Positions 27,344 through 35,897 of a stretch of DNA of 64,000 bases are shown here, piece by piece. How positions within the stretch are numbered: position 1 is the first letter of the stretch; each line of letters starts with the position of its first letter. This DNA comes from Paraburkholderia solisilvae. GTDB lineage: Bacteria > Pseudomonadota > Gammaproteobacteria > Burkholderiales > Burkholderiaceae. Location: positions 110,563 through 174,562 of the forward strand of contig NZ_CADIKF010000006.1 of the NCBI RefSeq assembly GCF_902859875.1, written 5' to 3'. Both the position numbers and the translations under genes were made by a program. Below the pieces are notes generated by a model, which searched no databases, was not told the origin of the DNA, and saw only the letters and a list, made by a program, of their open reading frames with translations.

Positions 27344-29200
27344 CTATTGCTGGAACACGTAGGTGCCGGGTGCGGCGGCGAGCACGGGCTGCGCGACGCC
27401 GGGCAAGCCGATGCGCGGCGGCGCGACGCTCTGCGCGGACGAATGCGCGGCGAGCCACGCGTGCCATGCGGGCCACCACGAGCCGTCGTGCGGCGCGGTC
27501 GCGGCGAGCCAGTCGTCCGGGCCGATGTGCAGATCGTCTGCCGCTTGCGCGCGCATCCGGAAATGCCGGTGCGGATGCCCGGGTTCGCTGACGATGCCCG
27601 CGTTATGGCCGCCGCTCGTCAGCACGAAGGTGATGGCGGTATCGGTCAGATAGTGGATCTTGTAGACCGAACGCCATGGCGCGATGTGATCGCGCTCGGT
27701 GCCGACGACGAACATCGGCACGCGGATATTGCCAAGTTCGACCGGGCGGCCATCCACTTCGTAGCGCGCGCACGCGAGGTCGTTGTCGAGGAAGAGCTTG
27801 CGCAGGTACTCCGAGTGCATCCGGTACGGCATGCGGGTCGCGTCGGCGTTCCATGCCATCAGGTCGTTCGCGGATGTGCGTTCGCCGAGCAGATAGTCGT
27901 GCACGACGCGCGACCAGATCAGGTCGTTCGACTGCAGCAGCTGGAACGAGCCGGCCATCTGGTTTGCGGCCAGATAGCCGCGCTCCCACATCATGCTTTC
28001 GATGAAATAGACCTGGCTGTCGTCGATAAAGAGTTGCAGTTCGCCCGGTTCGGTGAAGTCGGTTTGCGCGGCGAACAGCGTGACCGATGCGAGCCGGTCG
28101 TCGCGCGCATTGGCCATCGCGGCTGCCGCGACCGCGAGCAGCGTGCCGCCGAGGCAATAGCCGGTCGCGTGAATCCTGCGATCGGGGACGATCTGGGAGA
28201 TCGCGTCCAGCGCGGCCATCACGCCGAGCGTGCGGTAGTCGTCGAAGCCGAGATCGCGGTCGTCCTCGTCGACGTTGCGCCACGAGATGCAGAACACCGT
28301 ATGGCCGGCGTCGACCAGATAGCGGATCAGCGAATTGTGCGGCGATAGATCGAGGATGTAGTACTTCATGATCCACGCGGGCACGATCAGCACCGGCTCC
28401 GCGCTGACCGCGGCGGTACTCGGGCTGTACTGGATCAGCTCGATCAGCCGGTTGCGGTACACGACGCTGCCCGGTGTCGCGGCGAGATCCTTGCCGACCT
28501 CGAAGTGCTCGATGCCCGCGGGCGGGCGGCCTGTCGCGCTGCGCGACAGGTCGTCGAGCGCGTTGCGTACGCCTTGCACGAAATTCATGCCGCCGCTTTC
28601 GAACGTGCGCCGCACGACATCCGGGTTGGTTGCCGCGAAGTTCGCCGGTGCGAATACGTCGAGCCATTGCCGTGTGGCGAACGATACGACGTCTTCGTGA
28701 TGCCGCGTGGTGCCCGGCACATCGCGGGTCGCGGCGTTCCACCATTGTTCGTTCAGCTGGAATGCGTACTGCCACAGCCGGAACGGTTCGTTCTGCCACG
28801 ACGGCGAGGTGAAGCGGCGATCGTCGGACGATACGGGTTCGGGCGGGGTGGCGCCGGGCAGTGCGTAGCTCGGCCAGCCGTATGCGAGGAGCGCGCGCGC
28901 CTGCTCGAGTGCGAGCGCGGCGAGTTCCATGCGCTTGCCGGGTGCGGCGGCGAGGTGGATCAGCCAGTCCGCCAGCGCGAGCGTCAGCGCGGCCGGCGAC
29001 AGGCCGCCGGTCATCCGCGCGATCAGTGCTTCTTTCGCGTAATCGAGCGTGCGGTAGGGGTTGGGTGGTTGCGTCGCGGGGAGGGCGCGCGCAGGCGGTG
29101 CGGCGGCGGGCTGCGTTTGCGCGAGAGCAAGCGGTGCGATCGTCGCGCCGGCCGTCGCGGTTTGGGCGCCGGCGGCCACACGTTTCAGGCGTACGTTCAT
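27344..29200 (-). CDS. phaC: Polyhydroxyalkanoate synthase (class I-like)
   Basis: A 618-residue enzyme that polymerises hydroxyacyl-CoA. The lipase-like box is GYCLGG with nucleophile C349; the catalytic Asp lies in VGTERDHIAPW and the His in TSGGHNAGI. The N-terminal PhaC_N domain spans about residues 130-290 (FATRQWLDVFAPANF). A 45-residue Ala/Pro/Gln-rich leader precedes it. The ATG at 29200 has AAGGAAG upstream; longer in-frame starts add unrelated sequence. It is probably not the main phaCAB synthase but the low-oxygen paralogue that clusters with Pta, as in related species. Divergent from the CBS gene, with two FNR-like boxes between them. Confidence 0.92.
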   Translation of the reverse strand: MNVRLKRVAAGAQTATAGATIAPLALAQTQPAAAPPARALPATQPPNPYRTLDYAKEALIARMTGGLSPAALTLALADWLIHLAAAPGKRMELAALALEQARALLAYGWPSYALPGATPPEPVSSDDRRFTSPSWQNEPFRLWQYAFQLNEQWWNAATRDVPGTTRHHEDVVSFATRQWLDVFAPANFAATNPDVVRRTFESGGMNFVQGVRNALDDLSRSATGRPPAGIEHFEVGKDLAATPGSVVYRNRLIELIQYSPSTAAVSAEPVLIVPAWIMKYYILDLSPHNSLIRYLVDAGHTVFCISWRNVDEDDRDLGFDDYRTLGVMAALDAISQIVPDRRIHATGYCLGGTLLAVAAAAMANARDDRLASVTLFAAQTDFTEPGELQLFIDDSQVYFIESMMWERGYLAANQMAGSFQLLQSNDLIWSRVVHDYLLGERTSANDLMAWNADATRMPYRMHSEYLRKLFLDNDLACARYEVDGRPVELGNIRVPMFVVGTERDHIAPWRSVYKIHYLTDTAITFVLTSGGHNAGIVSEPGHPHRHFRMRAQAADDLHIGPDDWLAATAPHDGSWWPAWHAWLAAHSSAQSVAPPRIGLPGVAQPVLAAAPGTYVFQQ

Positions 29201-29366
29201 CGGGCTTCCTTGAAGTCGGGTCGAACTCGAACGGCAACCGTGCGGCGGCGCGAAATGTTGCGTCGTGCGTCGTGCGCGAAGTCGTGAACGCGTGATGCCG
29301 TTCCCGCCATGCGATGCGTTGCGCAGCACGTCGAATTCACTCTTACACACGCATTCGCGCGCGATG

Positions 29367-29380
29367 CTGATTTGCATCAA
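29367..29380. promoter_or_regulatory. FNR/ANR-like box 1 between phaC and CBS gene
   Basis: CTGATTTGCATCAA has one mismatch to TTGAT-N4-ATCAA. It lies 167 bases upstream of phaC and about 240 upstream of the CBS gene start, in a 418-base divergent spacer that otherwise shows no gene. Confidence 0.65.
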
Positions 29381-29446
29381 GCGCGGCGGGGTTTGAATTC
29401 GCGAGGACGTCGCGCGCACAAAAGCGGAATGCGGCGGCGCACGCCG

Positions 29447-29460
29447 TTGACCCATGTCAA
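29447..29460. promoter_or_regulatory. FNR/ANR-like box 2 between phaC and CBS gene
   Basis: TTGACCCATGTCAA is a symmetrical TTGAC-N4-GTCAA box, the form found repeatedly at promoters in this window. It lies about 160 bases upstream of the CBS-domain gene. Confidence 0.65.
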
Positions 29461-29618
29461 GCCGCCGCGCGCTGGAGAGCGGAAGATAAAACACAAGGCT
29501 CGCAGGAGCCCGACCGAATGCCTCAGCACCCGGCACTGACGAATGTGCCGGTGCGACCGCCGAAACCGCGACAGGTGCGACCCATGAGGACCTGTCGCGA
29601 CCCATGGAAGACACCGCC

Positions 29619-30311
29619 ATGCGCGCACTCGACATCATGACTACGCCGGTCGTGACCACCACGCCGGACACGACGATCCACGAAGCGGCGAAACTCCTTG
29701 CGGATCACCGCATCAGCGGCATGCCCGTGCTCGACGCGGCCGGCAATGTGGTCGGCATCATCAGCGAAGGCGACCTGCTGCATCGCGTCGAAACCGGCAC
29801 CGATGCCGGACGCCGTTCGTGGTGGCTCGATTTCGTCGCCGGCACGCGCGAGCTGGCCGCCCGATATGTGAAAGAGCACGGCCACAAGGTCGGCGACGTG
29901 ATGAGCGAAAACGTGATCTCGATACACGAAAGCACGCCGCTCAAGGAAATCGCGGACCTGCTCGAGCGGCATCGCATCAAACGCGTGCCGGTGCTGAGAG
30001 AGGACAGGCTGGTTGGCATCGTCAGCCGCTCGAACCTGATTCGCGCGCTTGCGGCCCTCTCGCAACCCGACACGGATGCGGATTCTTACGACGATGCCGC
30101 GCTGCGCGATGCGATCGTCGCCGCGCTTGCCGGCTATCGCTGGGCGTTGCCGAAGGGTTCGGTATTCGTGAAGGACGGCATCGTGCATCTGTGGGGCGTG
30201 ATCGAATCGGAGCAGGAGGGGCGGGCGATCTGCGTCGCGGCGGAACGCGTGTCGGGCGTGAAGGGCGTCGAGAGCCATCTGGCGTTTCCGGTCGTCATTC
30301 CGGCGATGTGA
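29619..30311 (+). CDS. CBS-domain protein with C-terminal BON domain
   Basis: A 230-residue cytosolic protein. Two CBS motifs lie at residues 1-60 (VMTTPVVTTTPD-type start, ISGMPVLDAAGNVVGIISEGDLL) and about 90-150 (RIKRVPVLREDRLVGIVSRSNLI), forming a Bateman module likely to bind an adenine nucleotide. A BON domain follows (ALPKGSVFVKDGIVHLWGVI). The ATG at 29619 has GGAAG eight bases upstream and gives the usual family start; an ATG at 29604 lacks a ribosome site. Probably an energy-state sensor under FNR control. Confidence 0.88.
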   Translation: MRALDIMTTPVVTTTPDTTIHEAAKLLADHRISGMPVLDAAGNVVGIISEGDLLHRVETGTDAGRRSWWLDFVAGTRELAARYVKEHGHKVGDVMSENVISIHESTPLKEIADLLERHRIKRVPVLREDRLVGIVSRSNLIRALAALSQPDTDADSYDDAALRDAIVAALAGYRWALPKGSVFVKDGIVHLWGVIESEQEGRAICVAAERVSGVKGVESHLAFPVVIPAM

Positions 30312-30483
30312 GGCGGACGAGGACCGGCGCCGGCATGCGCGATTGCCGCGTAAGCAACGGCCGGCGAGCAAAACAGAACACGTTAGACAAGCGGTGGTGA
30401 AGCGGCGGCAAAGCGGCCGGCGACAACACTGTTGCGGCGCCGGCGGCGAGCGTGCCCGCGTGCGCCGCGAGCGAGGAGTCCCC

Positions 30484-30846
30484 ATGGGAGTCGGCATGCA
30501 AATCGTTTATCTCGGCTTTGCCGGCTCGCGCGCGCTCGAAGGCGAAGCAGGCGCGCAACTGGTGCGGCTCGAACGCTACAGTGCGATTCTGTCCGCATGC
30601 CGCCTCGCGATCGAGGCGATGCATGCGATCGGTGTGCCGCCGATGTACGATGCGCGGCTCGATCTGCGGCTGCTCGCGTGCGCGGACCGGTTCAGACCGG
30701 TTGCGCGCTGTTCGCATGAGAACGCTCAGGAGGCGATACGCCGCGCGTTCGACGCGGCCGAGCGCGAATTGCAGACGATTGCCGGACAGATGACCGGGCA
30801 GATGGCGACGGCACCCGCGCGGAGCACGGATGGGCGCGGCGATTGA
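30484..30846 (+). CDS. Short HPF/RaiA-like (S30AE) ribosome-associated protein
   Basis: A 120-residue protein with a strong GAGGAG ribosome site. MQIVYLGFAGSRALE at the start and ENAQEAIRRAFDAAERELQ near the end match the S30AE fold (beta-strand, helix, strands, helix) of hibernation-promoting factors; the middle (SACRLAIEAMHAIGVPPMYDARLDLRL) fits the central sheet. It has no C-terminal dimerisation domain, so it would be a short-HPF type. The match is by pattern and not strong in every strand. It probably follows the CBS gene in one transcript (gap 172 bases). Confidence 0.65.
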   Translation: MGVGMQIVYLGFAGSRALEGEAGAQLVRLERYSAILSACRLAIEAMHAIGVPPMYDARLDLRLLACADRFRPVARCSHENAQEAIRRAFDAAERELQTIAGQMTGQMATAPARSTDGRGD

Positions 30847-30922
30847 GTGCAGACGAGAGCGGACGAGGTCAGACGCGCACAGACGCGCACAGACACGCCG
30901 CGTCTTCGCTACTGCCCCGCCG

Positions 30923-31321
30923 CTACGTCAACCCGAACGGATTGTCCGGCACGAACTCGTCGTCGGCGAATACGCTGCTTTCCGGCGGTTCGACAGTTTC
31001 GTCGATACATTGCACGTGCCACTGACCCTGTACCGCGGCGTGAGGTGCGCACGGATGCCATAACGCGCGTCCGCTTTCGCCTTCGAATGGACCGGCCGAT
31101 GCGCTCAGGTCCAGCCCTTCGAGCACGCATTGCGACGCGCCGCCGTGCTGCCCCGCGATGCGCGTGTTGCCGCTCGCGCAGCTATAACGGCCCCATTCCG
31201 GCAGGTCGATGCCGGCGTGACCTTCGCGCGACCATTTGCGTGCGTGCGTGTCGAGCCACAGAATTGCGTACGTCGACGGCTCGGAGCAGTTGAACGTGTC
31301 GAGATGGACGGTGATGCGCAT
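30923..31321 (-). CDS. Conserved hypothetical protein (possibly DUF3564)
   Basis: A 132-residue protein with no signal peptide. The start MRITVHLDTFN with GGGAG before it was preferred over an in-frame ATG at 31378. TYAILWLDTHARKWSREGHAGIDLPEWG recalls a Burkholderiaceae-restricted family (DUF3564), from memory and unverified. The C-terminus is acidic. It lies 75 bases downstream of the cytochrome gene on the same strand, so it is likely in the same FNR-linked transcript. Function unknown. Confidence 0.7.
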   Translation of the reverse strand: MRITVHLDTFNCSEPSTYAILWLDTHARKWSREGHAGIDLPEWGRYSCASGNTRIAGQHGGASQCVLEGLDLSASAGPFEGESGRALWHPCAPHAAVQGQWHVQCIDETVEPPESSVFADDEFVPDNPFGLT

Positions 31322-31396
31322 CGCTGGCTCCCTGTTCGGCATGGCGGTCTCGCCCCGGGTGGCGCACAGCGCCCGCACACCCGCGGCGCTGGGTGA

Positions 31397-31744
31397 TCAT
31401 TGGCTCATCACCCACTGAATCAACGTGTGCGCGTCTTCAGCGGAAAGCGGCGGAGCGTCGCGCTCGGGCGCGAGCGGCATCGCCATATCGCCCCAGTGCG
31501 AGCGGCCGCCGACACGCAACTTGTGTTCGAGCATCGACGCCGCGTCGGGCTTGTCGCGATAGCGCTGCGCGATCTGATGAAACGCGGGTGCGAGGAACGG
31601 CGCATCGGACGTATGGCAGAACATGCAATGCTGCTGATCGACGAGCGCGGTCGGTTCGTCGCGTTGCGCGGCGGCGAGGTCATATGCGAGCGCCGTCGAT
31701 GCGGCGATGCAGACCGCGATCAGGCGTTGCGTCGATGAGGTCAT
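31397..31744 (-). CDS. Small periplasmic c-type cytochrome
   Basis: A 115-residue protein with an N-terminal signal peptide (cleavage near residue 26, after LAAA). The haem site is C40-M-F-C43-H44. The axial methionine is probably in GDMAMP (residues 86-90). One haem only, cytochrome c-553/c5-like size. GGAG lies eight bases before the ATG at 31744. An FNR-like box is centred 56 bases upstream, so expression at low oxygen is likely. Partner enzyme unknown. Confidence 0.88.
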   Translation of the reverse strand: MTSSTQRLIAVCIAASTALAYDLAAAQRDEPTALVDQQHCMFCHTSDAPFLAPAFHQIAQRYRDKPDAASMLEHKLRVGGRSHWGDMAMPLAPERDAPPLSAEDAHTLIQWVMSQ

Positions 31745-31793
31745 GATGCAGGCTCCGTTAAGGAACACTGTAACCTTGGCGAGCCACGCGTTG

Positions 31794-31807
31794 TTGACGC
31801 ATGTCAA
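31794..31807 (-). promoter_or_regulatory. FNR/ANR-like box upstream of the cytochrome c gene
   Basis: TTGACGCATGTCAA is symmetrical and centred about 56 bases before the cytochrome ATG. It also lies about 126 bases after the stop of the fnr-like gene. Confidence 0.7.
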
Positions 31808-31932
31808 ACGTGCTGACGTTCACGCGTGGCGTGCGGTGCGGCGTAGAGTCTCGAGCATCAGGTGCATCGAATTGGCATGATGAATGCGCGCACCAGCACC
31901 ACGCCCCGCTGCGGCGCGCATCCGCATCGCAG

Positions 31933-32763
31933 TCACACCAGCGCGAGCCCTTCCGGATCGACGATGCGAATCTGTTTGCCGCGCGTATCGACGAGCTTGT
32001 CGCGCTGGAACCGCGAGAACATCCGGCTGACCGTTTCGAGCTTCATGCCGAGATAGCAGCCGATTTCCTCGCGCGTCATGCGCAGGTGAAACTCCGCGGC
32101 CGAATAGCCGAGCGCCTTGAAGCGCTGCGACAGATTGAGCAGAAACGCGGCGACGCGCTGTTCGGCGCTCATCGTGCCGAGCAGCATCATCAGCGACGAC
32201 TCGCGCACGATCTCGCTGCTCATGATCTGATGCACGTGATGCTGCATCGAGCGGATCTCCCGGCAAACGGTCTCGAGCTGCGCGAACGGAATCACGCAGA
32301 CCACGCTGTCTTCCAGCGCGATCGCATCGGCGTTGTGATGGCCGGTGCAGACGCCGTCGAGCCCGAGCGCTTCGCCGGCAATCTGAAAACCGGTCACCTG
32401 TTCGCGGCCGTCGCGATGCATCACGATCGTCTTGAACGAGCCGGCGCGCACCGCGTAAATGCTCTGGAATTCGTCCCGCGCGCGATACAGCGCGTCGCCG
32501 CGCCGCACATGCCGTGTCGAGCAGATCATCGAATCCAGCTTGGCGAATTCCGCGGAGGTCAGGTCGGCCGGCATGCAGACCGCGCGCATCGAGCAGCCCG
32601 AGCAGCGCACCGGCGCCGGCCGCTTCGACGGCCTTTCTTCGGCGGACGCTTGGCGCGCGACGCCCGCGCACGGCGTCGCGTCGATCGCACGGATAAAGTG
32701 GACGGCCTTCCGCGCCGCGACGGGCAGGGCGGCTGCGGCTTCTTGAACGGTGGCGGTTGACAT
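31933..32763 (-). CDS. fnr: FNR/ANR-type oxygen-sensing transcription factor
   Basis: A 276-residue Crp/Fnr regulator. Four cluster cysteines are present: C54, C57, C63 (CSGCSMRAVC) and C156 (SVVCVIPF), with the same 93-residue spacing as C29-C122 of E. coli FNR. The cNMP-like barrel ends in GFQIAGEALGLDG, and the recognition helix is EIGCYLGMKLETVSRMFSRF, with the E..SR contacts that read TTGAT half sites. An N-terminal extension of about 35 residues is unusual. AAGGAG precedes the ATG. It is ten bases after the receiver gene, so co-transcribed. It is the obvious reader of the FNR-like boxes nearby. Confidence 0.93.
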   Translation of the reverse strand: MSTATVQEAAAALPVAARKAVHFIRAIDATPCAGVARQASAEERPSKRPAPVRCSGCSMRAVCMPADLTSAEFAKLDSMICSTRHVRRGDALYRARDEFQSIYAVRAGSFKTIVMHRDGREQVTGFQIAGEALGLDGVCTGHHNADAIALEDSVVCVIPFAQLETVCREIRSMQHHVHQIMSSEIVRESSLMMLLGTMSAEQRVAAFLLNLSQRFKALGYSAAEFHLRMTREEIGCYLGMKLETVSRMFSRFQRDKLVDTRGKQIRIVDPEGLALV

Positions 32764-32773
32764 GCGCGGCTCC

Positions 32774-33187
32774 TTATTGATCGGCGACGCGCGGCGAACG
32801 CGTCAAGGCGAGGTTTTCGATGGTCCGGCAGGCCGCGTCGAACTCGGCGGTCTTGTCGAAGAAGTAATGCGCGCCGGCCGTCTTGCACGCGGCGCGGAAC
32901 GCAGGCCCGGAATGGTTGGTCAGCGCGATCGTGACGACACACGGCATGGTCTGCGTCAGCGCGGCGATCAGGTCGACGCCGCTGCCGGTGGCCAGCCGCA
33001 AATCGACGACCGCGACGTCGGCCCGGCGCTCACGGATCGCCGCGAGCGCCGTGACGCCGTCTTCCGCTTCGCCGACGATCAGCGCGCCGGCAATCGTGCC
33101 GAATAGCAGCGCAATCTTGCGGCGCACGGTGGCGGCGTCTTCGACGAGAAAGATCCTGAGGGCGGCGATCGGCTGACTGGTATTCAT
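32774..33187 (-). CDS. Single-domain response regulator
   Basis: A 137-residue CheY-like receiver with no output domain. Acidic pocket ED in FLVEDAAT, phospho-acceptor D62 in VVDLRLATGSG, conserved T in IALTNHS and K in FFDKTAEF. The ribosome site is weak. It is upstream of and coupled to the fnr-like gene, suggesting a role in the same oxygen or redox circuit, perhaps as a phosphate sink for the adjacent kinase. Confidence 0.88.
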   Translation of the reverse strand: MNTSQPIAALRIFLVEDAATVRRKIALLFGTIAGALIVGEAEDGVTALAAIRERRADVAVVDLRLATGSGVDLIAALTQTMPCVVTIALTNHSGPAFRAACKTAGAHYFFDKTAEFDAACRTIENLALTRSPRVADQ

Positions 33188-33306
33188 GCAGACCAGTATC
33201 GACGCTGCTATCTCAAAATTAAATCAGTGGCGGTTGAAGTTCGGGTAGGGCGACGAGAAGTGCTGTAGGGGAATTCCTACAGATGGCGTAGTGGCCTGAG
33301 CGGGAC

Positions 33307-33954
33307 TCAGGCTTCGTCCATATCCCCGAATAGCTGGTGCCGCATCGCGTAGCGGACCAGCGCCGCTTCGTGCGGCATCTGCATCTTTTCGAGGATGCGC
33401 ATTTTGTATGTGCTGACGGTCTTCGAGCTCACGCAGAGTTCCTGCGCGATTTCGGTAATCGTCTGACCGGCCGCGATGCGGCGGAACACGTCGAATTCGC
33501 GGTCGGAGAGCCGCTGATGCGGTAGTGCCTCCGCCGGTTCGTTCAGGCTTTGCGCGAATCGCTCGGCCATCGCGAGGCTCACGTAGACGCCGCCCGCGGC
33601 GATTTTCGTGACCGCGCCGACCAGTTCGGCGCTCGCGCTTTCCTTGGTCAGATAGCCGGATGCGCCCGCTTTGAACGCGCGCACCGCATATTGCTGTTCC
33701 GCGTGCATCGTCAGCACGAGGATGCGCAGTTCCGGCAATTCGTCCTTGATCTGCCGGATCAGTTCGATGCCGTGGCGGCCCGGCATCGACAGATCGAGCA
33801 CGAGCACCTGAGCGGGTGTCGCGCGCACGAGCGCGATCGTCGTCGTGCCGTCGCACGCTTCGCCGGCCACCTCGAAGCCGCTCGCGCCCTGCAGGATGTG
33901 GCGCAAGCCGTCGCGTACCACTGCGTGGTCGTCGGCTATCAGTACCTTGATCAT
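33307..33954 (-). CDS. NarL/FixJ-family response regulator
   Basis: A 215-residue regulator: receiver domain with D54 in VLVLDLSMPGRHG and K in GYLTKESAS, then a LuxR-type HTH (LSDREFDVFRRIAAGQTITEIAQELCVSSKTVSTYKMRI split over residues 148-190). Its ATG overlaps the TGA of the kinase gene by four bases, so they are translationally coupled and form a two-component pair. Confidence 0.93.
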   Translation of the reverse strand: MIKVLIADDHAVVRDGLRHILQGASGFEVAGEACDGTTTIALVRATPAQVLVLDLSMPGRHGIELIRQIKDELPELRILVLTMHAEQQYAVRAFKAGASGYLTKESASAELVGAVTKIAAGGVYVSLAMAERFAQSLNEPAEALPHQRLSDREFDVFRRIAAGQTITEIAQELCVSSKTVSTYKMRILEKMQMPHEAALVRYAMRHQLFGDMDEA

Positions 33955-35438
33955 GAGTGGTTCTCTTGCTGTTGCACCGCATGGCGCGGAAAGGAAACAG
34001 TAAGCGTAAAGCCCTGATCTTTCGCAGTATCGATGTTAACCACTCCGCCCAGCATGTGCGCGCGTTCGCGAATGCCGAGCAGGCCAAACGTTCTGTGGTC
34101 GCCCGCGTGCGGCGACTCGCCGGCTTCGTCCGTTCTGTCCGCGTTGTCCGCGTTGTCCGTCGCGTCCGCTTCGTCCGCTTTGTTCTTTGCGTCCGGTCCG
34201 TCGATGCGGTGCTGCGCGCCGCGTCCATTATCGGCGACCTGCAGTACGCAGTCGTTGGCGCCGGTGGTCAGGCGCAAGCGCACCTGCGAAGCGTCCGCGT
34301 GCCGCGCGACGTTGCTCAATGCCTCCTGCACGATGCGGAAGATCGCGGTGGCCGCTTCGGCGGTGAAGTTCGTGTCTTCCGGTTCGATATGGTGTTCGAT
34401 GCGGATGCCGTGGCGGTACGTGAAATCGTGCGTGAGCCAGTCGATCGCGGCGATCAGCCCGAGGTCGTCGAGCATCACCGGCCGCAGGTCGGCTGCGATG
34501 CGCCGCAGCGACGCGACCGTCGTATCGACGAGCCGGCTCATGCGGTCGAGGCGCACCAGCGCCTGTTCGAGCGGGACGCCCGCGGGCAGCGGGTCGAGCG
34601 GCCCGTCGAGCAGCGGCGTAGCCGGCCGTGCGCGCTGCAGCGGCAGCAGCGCCTGTCCGACTGTCGCCAGATCGATCTTCAGCACACTCAACTGCTGGCC
34701 GAGATCGTCGTGCAATTCGCGCGCGATGCGGGTCTTTTCCATTTCGCGCGCCTGCTGCAGGTTCGCGGACAGCTCGCGCAATTCCTCGCGCGATTGCTTG
34801 AGCGCGCCGTCCGCGCGCACCCGTTCGGTGATGTCGCGCAGGATCACCGTATAAAGCTTGCCGTCGCCGTCGCGAATCTGCGAAATCGACGCTTCGAGCG
34901 GAAATTCGTCGCCGTTCGCGCGCAGACCGAACAGCACGAGCTGCTTGCCCATCTGCCGTTCGGACACGCCGGTCGCGCCGAACCGTTCGACGTGCTGCGC
35001 GTGCGCGGCCCTGAAACGTTCGGGGATGAAGCGCGACAGCGGCGTGCCGAGCGCGTCCGCGGCCGGTACGCCGAACACGCGCTCGGCCATCGGGTTGAAG
35101 TTCACGATGTTCTGCGTGTCGTCGATCGTGATGATCGCCTCCATCGACGCGCGCACGATGCTCATCATCCGCGTCTCGTCGCGGGACGTGTCGACGCTCG
35201 CGCGGGCGGCCGCACGGGCATACGCGACGTACAGCGCGAGCGCGGCGAGCACGGTTGCCGCGGCGCATGCGGCCAGATAGGGCGCGGCTGACGCTGCGCC
35301 GTCGCTCGCGGCGCCGCAGCCGAACACCGGGAACGCGAGCGTGAGCGCCGAGCCGAGCGCGATCGACGCGCCGACGATCACGCACAGCAGAACGGCCGCG
35401 GCCGGGCCGCCTGGCCGCGTGACGATGACGGGGGTCAT
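33951..35438 (-). CDS. Membrane PAS sensor histidine kinase (HisKA_3) with repeat-expanded ATP lid
   Basis: A 495-residue kinase. Two transmembrane helices (about residues 15-38 and 52-75) precede a PAS domain (residues 92-205, ending in VILRDITERVRAD). H243 in ARELHDDLGQQL is the phosphosite. The ATPase has IVQEALSNVARHA, ADNGRGA and FGLLGIRERA. Between the last two is an unusual insert of about 35 residues rich in Ala, Asp and Asn, encoded by a 9-bp tandem repeat (GTCCG every nine bases, six times, at 34128-34177). The ATG at 35438 has GGAGAT upstream. Pairs with the NarL-type regulator. The PAS ligand is not evident. Confidence 0.9.
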   Translation of the reverse strand: MTPVIVTRPGGPAAAVLLCVIVGASIALGSALTLAFPVFGCGAASDGAASAAPYLAACAAATVLAALALYVAYARAAARASVDTSRDETRMMSIVRASMEAIITIDDTQNIVNFNPMAERVFGVPAADALGTPLSRFIPERFRAAHAQHVERFGATGVSERQMGKQLVLFGLRANGDEFPLEASISQIRDGDGKLYTVILRDITERVRADGALKQSREELRELSANLQQAREMEKTRIARELHDDLGQQLSVLKIDLATVGQALLPLQRARPATPLLDGPLDPLPAGVPLEQALVRLDRMSRLVDTTVASLRRIAADLRPVMLDDLGLIAAIDWLTHDFTYRHGIRIEHHIEPEDTNFTAEAATAIFRIVQEALSNVARHADASQVRLRLTTGANDCVLQVADNGRGAQHRIDGPDAKNKADEADATDNADNADRTDEAGESPHAGDHRTFGLLGIRERAHMLGGVVNIDTAKDQGFTLTVSFPRHAVQQQENHS

Positions 35439-35645
35439 GCTGGAATCTCCATGCTTATGTGCGGCCATCGGTGGGGTGTCCGGCTGGTCGACCGGAATGC
35501 GGCGATCCACCCGTATTGCTGCGCTCGATCAGCCGGCGCCGGCGGATAGCGGGATCGCGATCATGCGGGCGGCGCACGCGGGATTGTGCACTTTTGATTG
35601 TGGTACGCCAATATCCAGCGCGCTGCCGCGGTGTGCGGTGCCGCC

Positions 35646-35743
35646 GTGAGCGGTGAACCGTGAACCGTGAACCGCGAACCGCGAACCGTGAACCGTGAAC
35701 CGTGAACCGTGAACCGTGAACCGTGAACCGTGAACCGTGAACT
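35646..35743. repeat. Heptamer tandem repeat, 14 copies
   Basis: Fourteen consecutive 7-bp units of GTGAACC, with a degenerate first copy (GTGAGCG), two GCGAACC units and a degenerate last copy (GTGAACT). It lies in a 459-base spacer (35439-35897) between the kinase start and the 3' end of a universal stress protein gene. No gene is supported in that spacer. There are no spacers between units, so it is not CRISPR. Confidence 0.95.
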
Positions 35744-35897
35744 GTCCGCAACGTCGGCAGCAAGTATCGCGCCGCCTCGAACGCGCAAGCGCCCACAATG
35801 GGCGCCGCTGCATCATGCGTTCGCGGGCCGTGACCTGCGGCCCGCGTCATCGCGCGAGCCGCATGCGCTGCGCGCCGGCAGCGCATCGTTCAGCGCG

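Noticed and set aside
24198..28348. Long plus-strand frames opposite arcD, pta and phaC
   Set aside because: Arg/Ala/His-rich composition, no ribosome sites, fully overlapped by well-recognised genes on the other strand.
35646..35743. Possible CRISPR array
   Set aside because: Units are 7 bp and contiguous, with no spacers and no cas genes.
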